From NCBI GenBank assembly GCA_035582835.1, contig JAYKAV010000900.1:1010069-1074068 (forward strand): a stretch of DNA of 64,000 nt. Direction: 5' to 3'. This document shows positions 61,197-64,000 of the stretch, piece by piece. The stretch is from Phoebastria nigripes (Eukaryota > Chordata > Aves > Procellariiformes > Diomedeidae). Position 1 is the stretch's first letter. Each line of letters opens with the position of its first letter. The notes under the pieces are model-generated. The model was not told where the DNA came from and made no database searches. It saw only the letters and a list, made by a program, of their open reading frames with translations. The position numbers and the translations under genes are program-made.

Positions 61197-64000
61197 ATCC
61201 ATTTCCCTTTTGCAAAATACTCTGCTGATCATTCTGCATCTGATTTGGAAGAGATTGATTAAAGACAGTACCTGATCATCACGAATGACACCTCATTTTT
61301 GTTTAATGTTTTAAAACTTGCAAACATTGGAAATTTTGTTAGACCTTTCAAGAATTACATTACCAAAATTGTCATAGTTCTAGAGGAAACGGATATTTAA
61401 ATTTCTCTGTAAAAATAGCATGTGTGCATTGATAAGGGATTTGGTAAATACCTTAATTAAAGAGGACACCTGCTATTCCTTTTAATAATAGTGTAGGACG
61501 CATTACGAAGAGCAATGAGACTCTCATTGTCTATAATGCATCTGACTTAAAAAAAAGCCAGTGCTAGTAAATTGATTTTGCAGATAATGAATATCACGGA
61601 AGAATGCAATTTCCATAATATTATCATCAAGTATGGAAAAATCAGTGACATTTTGGGGCTTTTAGAACATTTTTTAGTTTTCTTCAGGAGCTTATTTTTT
61701 TTAAAGTAAGTATTTCATTTAAAACATTTTTTTTTTAAAGAGAAATTAGGTAAGAAGGGTGTATTTATAAATAAATAAGGGTCCTTATTATCAAAGAGTT
61801 CAGATGTGTCATTCATAGTCAGACAGAAGAGAACTGGTGGAAGAACCAAATAAGAAACGGGGCATTACTCGCAGGGAGAGGGGCTGGGAGAGCGGAAGGG
61901 CTGCATTGTTCTGTGATGCTGTCAGCTGAAACTGCATTTCCGCAGATTTTGTTCCTAAGCCTAGAAGTGGTCAGCCTGATCTTCCACCCATTCCACTGAA
62001 TTACCCTCAGCTGAGTGACAGCTGAATGAAACTTGTGTTAAATTAGAAGCAGGCACTAAGATTTCTGAGCAGGCCACTCAGTGGCAAACAAATGAAGAGG
62101 TTTTTCTGGGCTAGAGGGAGTGCTTCATCTAGTTCAGCCTCCTGCAGAACCTTCCCAAGCTCATTTGCTCCTGACTGTTCAGAGAGGATGATACGATGTC
62201 CCTTCTCCTTTCTGTAAGGGAAATGAGTGGGGTTAAAAAAAGATCCAAGAGAAATGGGCTATTTCTGGCCAAAGAGCTTTAACGTGCTCTTTCAACGTGG
62301 CAACCATAATTCCAGCCCTGTACAATTCCAGGTAAAAAATGTGCCCTTTTGTTTTGGAAATCTGTGCGATTTCCTTTCTTAAAAAGCNTATTTCCCTACT
62401 TTTTATCAGAGACTTTTTGGGTTTTTTTGTGAGGTTAGTTTGAGGAGGGGGTTGCCTCTTGTTTCTTTATCATGTTTTTGGAACACAGAGGGTGTAAGCT
62501 TTAATTTCAGTGTCAGTAGAGACAATGTTGTATTGAGTTACTATAAACATGTGTTGAATATGGTTTTAAGGCCTGCTTCAAACTCCTTTGATTTCACTAA
62601 GCTTTGTTTCACACCTTTATCTCACTGCCTTCCCTCTGTTCACAAAACAAGGGAGGTCTCACTTCGTGTCTACTTCTGAGAGAGGGCTTGGCCCAATGTC
62701 ACTGATAAATTTCTGATTTTAAGAGGCTTTTCAGAGCTTACGTACTGTTATGGTCAGGCCTACGTGAGACCGTATCGCATCAAGTGGAAGCGTAAAAGCT
62801 AGCTTGGGCACTTAAAGCAGTACAGTCTTTTCAGTGTGGTTTTCTTGCCGAAGCCAAGTACCAGCTGCACGGATATTGGCTTGCAGTCACCACCCGAGTG
62901 CAGCTGCACGGCTTGCTCGTTGAGTATAATTGCTCAGGTATCTTCACAGGGCACTGCATGGTGCCGTGTGCTTGCAGAGGTACAGCCTTTGTATCCATTA
63001 TGTTCAATGATTCCTAAGGCTTTAGGAGTCAAGATTTAAGGATTAAGATTTCCACCTCCCATCAGGGTGTTTTCTTAACCATTTTGTTTTTCATGTGTCC
63101 CAGTCACCTACACAGTAGCACACTTGCTTGGCATATACAATCTTCAGCTCTTTAACTTGGTTTCCTGGTTCAGGGAGCATTTTTCCTCATGAATTTTGAC
63201 ATGAATTTAATTGACCAAATTTCATGTTTCAAAACCAAAGATCTGTGAGACACATGCTTTAATCTTCCCAGTTCCTGTTTGAAACTATTTTTAGGGAGTT
63301 GCATAGTTTTCAGCTTTGGCCTTCCTGCAAGAATGTTTTCTGGGGCAGAGAAAGATTTTACAGCCTTGTGTACGATGTATGTTTGTGCCCCACTTCTTCG
63401 CTTCCAGAGCTATGAATTAAATCAACGCTTTTATTTTAGTGGTAGTCTTAACTGTCTCTGACTTAATTGTTTTCCCACTATTTTGTAGTGTTGTTAAGAA
63501 TGGGATTCAGCATTCCTTCTTAAAAGATTTGTGGGGGAGGAGGGGTTGCTTATTTGCAAACTGGGAACACAGAAAAACTTTAACAAGTTCAACACTGTAC
63601 TTCTGGCCCAGTTACAAAGGGACTCCCTAGGACAACTGCTGCCAGGGAGCTTTGTATCTGAATATTGGCTGCGTCATGAGCAATTTGATTCTTGTTAAAT
63701 TCAGGCACAAGGTAGGAACTCAGCCTTTTGATTATAGTTCTACTAGTGTCTAGTACCCAGGTGCTACCCAGACTTAGAAATGGAGAATCAACTTTTTAAG
63801 AATCTCAGCTGGAGGAGGCGCTCTGCCTGCAGGTAGTGCCGTGGGCTGCCTGCACCACCCTGCAATGCCCAAGACCAGGAGGAGCGAGGACCAAGATGGA
63901 TAGCGTTACATTAAATGCGGAGGTGCTTAGGGGTAAAGGAAAGAAGCCTGAATTTGATGTGAGAGGAAGCCAGTGGAGGAATTAATGTAACAAATAAACT
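61197..64000 (+). other. GDA 3' UTR and downstream flank
   Basis: Sequence after the stop codon. Candidate poly(A) signals are ATTAAA at 61258-61263 and 61456-61461, and AATAAA at 61770-61775 and 63993-63998. Mammalian GDA mRNAs have a long 3' UTR, so a distal site is plausible, but the real end cannot be decided here. No coding gene is recognised; open frames are short and featureless. One unresolved base is at 62388. Confidence 0.6.
61770..61775 (+). terminator. GDA: Candidate poly(A) signal AATAAA
   Basis: The first canonical AATAAA after the stop codon, about 575 bases downstream. The following GU/U-rich element is weak, so use is uncertain; another AATAAA lies at 63993-63998. Confidence 0.3.

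Noticed and set aside
62080..62230. Possible old CR1 3' end in the GDA 3' region
   Set aside because: Only a CATCTAGTTCAGCCTCCTGC-like stretch resembles the CR1 tail; there is no further support.

Overview
The window looks like avian nuclear DNA. It carries several CR1 LINE copies, one of them ending in the avian ATTCTATGAT-type 3' repeat, and an ERVL-type LTR family with TG...CA ends and a 5-bp target-site duplication. It also contains one vertebrate gene with long introns. No bacterial, plasmid, phage or CRISPR-like organisation is visible. The LTR family suggests a neoavian bird rather than a galliform (weak inference). The one gene identified, GDA, lies on human chromosome 9, which is largely homologous to the avian Z, so a Z-linked origin is likely but cannot be shown from the sequence.

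Bases 1-35,680 are gene-poor intergenic DNA. They hold three solo LTRs of one family (about 1577-2150 minus, 10397-10982 plus, 11272-11813 minus). They also hold CR1 fragments at about 13600-15130 (plus), 23690-24300 (plus, old and uncertain), 25376-26530 (minus), 28579-31150 (minus, with a large internal deletion) and 33930-34098 (plus, 3' end only). Short microsatellites and a perfect 38-bp tandem duplication are present. I found no convincing host exon here.

Bases 35,680-36,500 are a CpG-rich, TATA-less promoter island with a 108-base assembly gap (35982-36089). The gap hides the start codon of GDA, guanine deaminase (the neuronal cypin orthologue). The rest of the gene is present on the plus strand as 14 coding exons from 36091 to the stop at 61194-61196. 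Every intron is GT-AG, every phase agrees, and there is no frameshift or premature stop. The visible coding sequence is 1,326 nt, or 441 codons plus stop. About nine N-terminal residues are missing in the gap, giving a predicted protein of about 450 residues against 454 in human. All zinc ligands and the key substrate residues are kept, as is the C-terminal SSSV PDZ-binding motif.

Bases 61,197-64,000 are the 3' UTR and flank, with candidate polyadenylation signals but no further gene. The most informative observations concern GDA (a shortened segment at the exon 12/13 junction, a metal-ligand codon split by an intron, a G-quadruplex motif just after exon 1) and repeat structure (an inverted solo-LTR pair, a CR1 copy missing most of its reverse-transcriptase palm, the 38-bp duplication). 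I see no evidence of an undescribed system.
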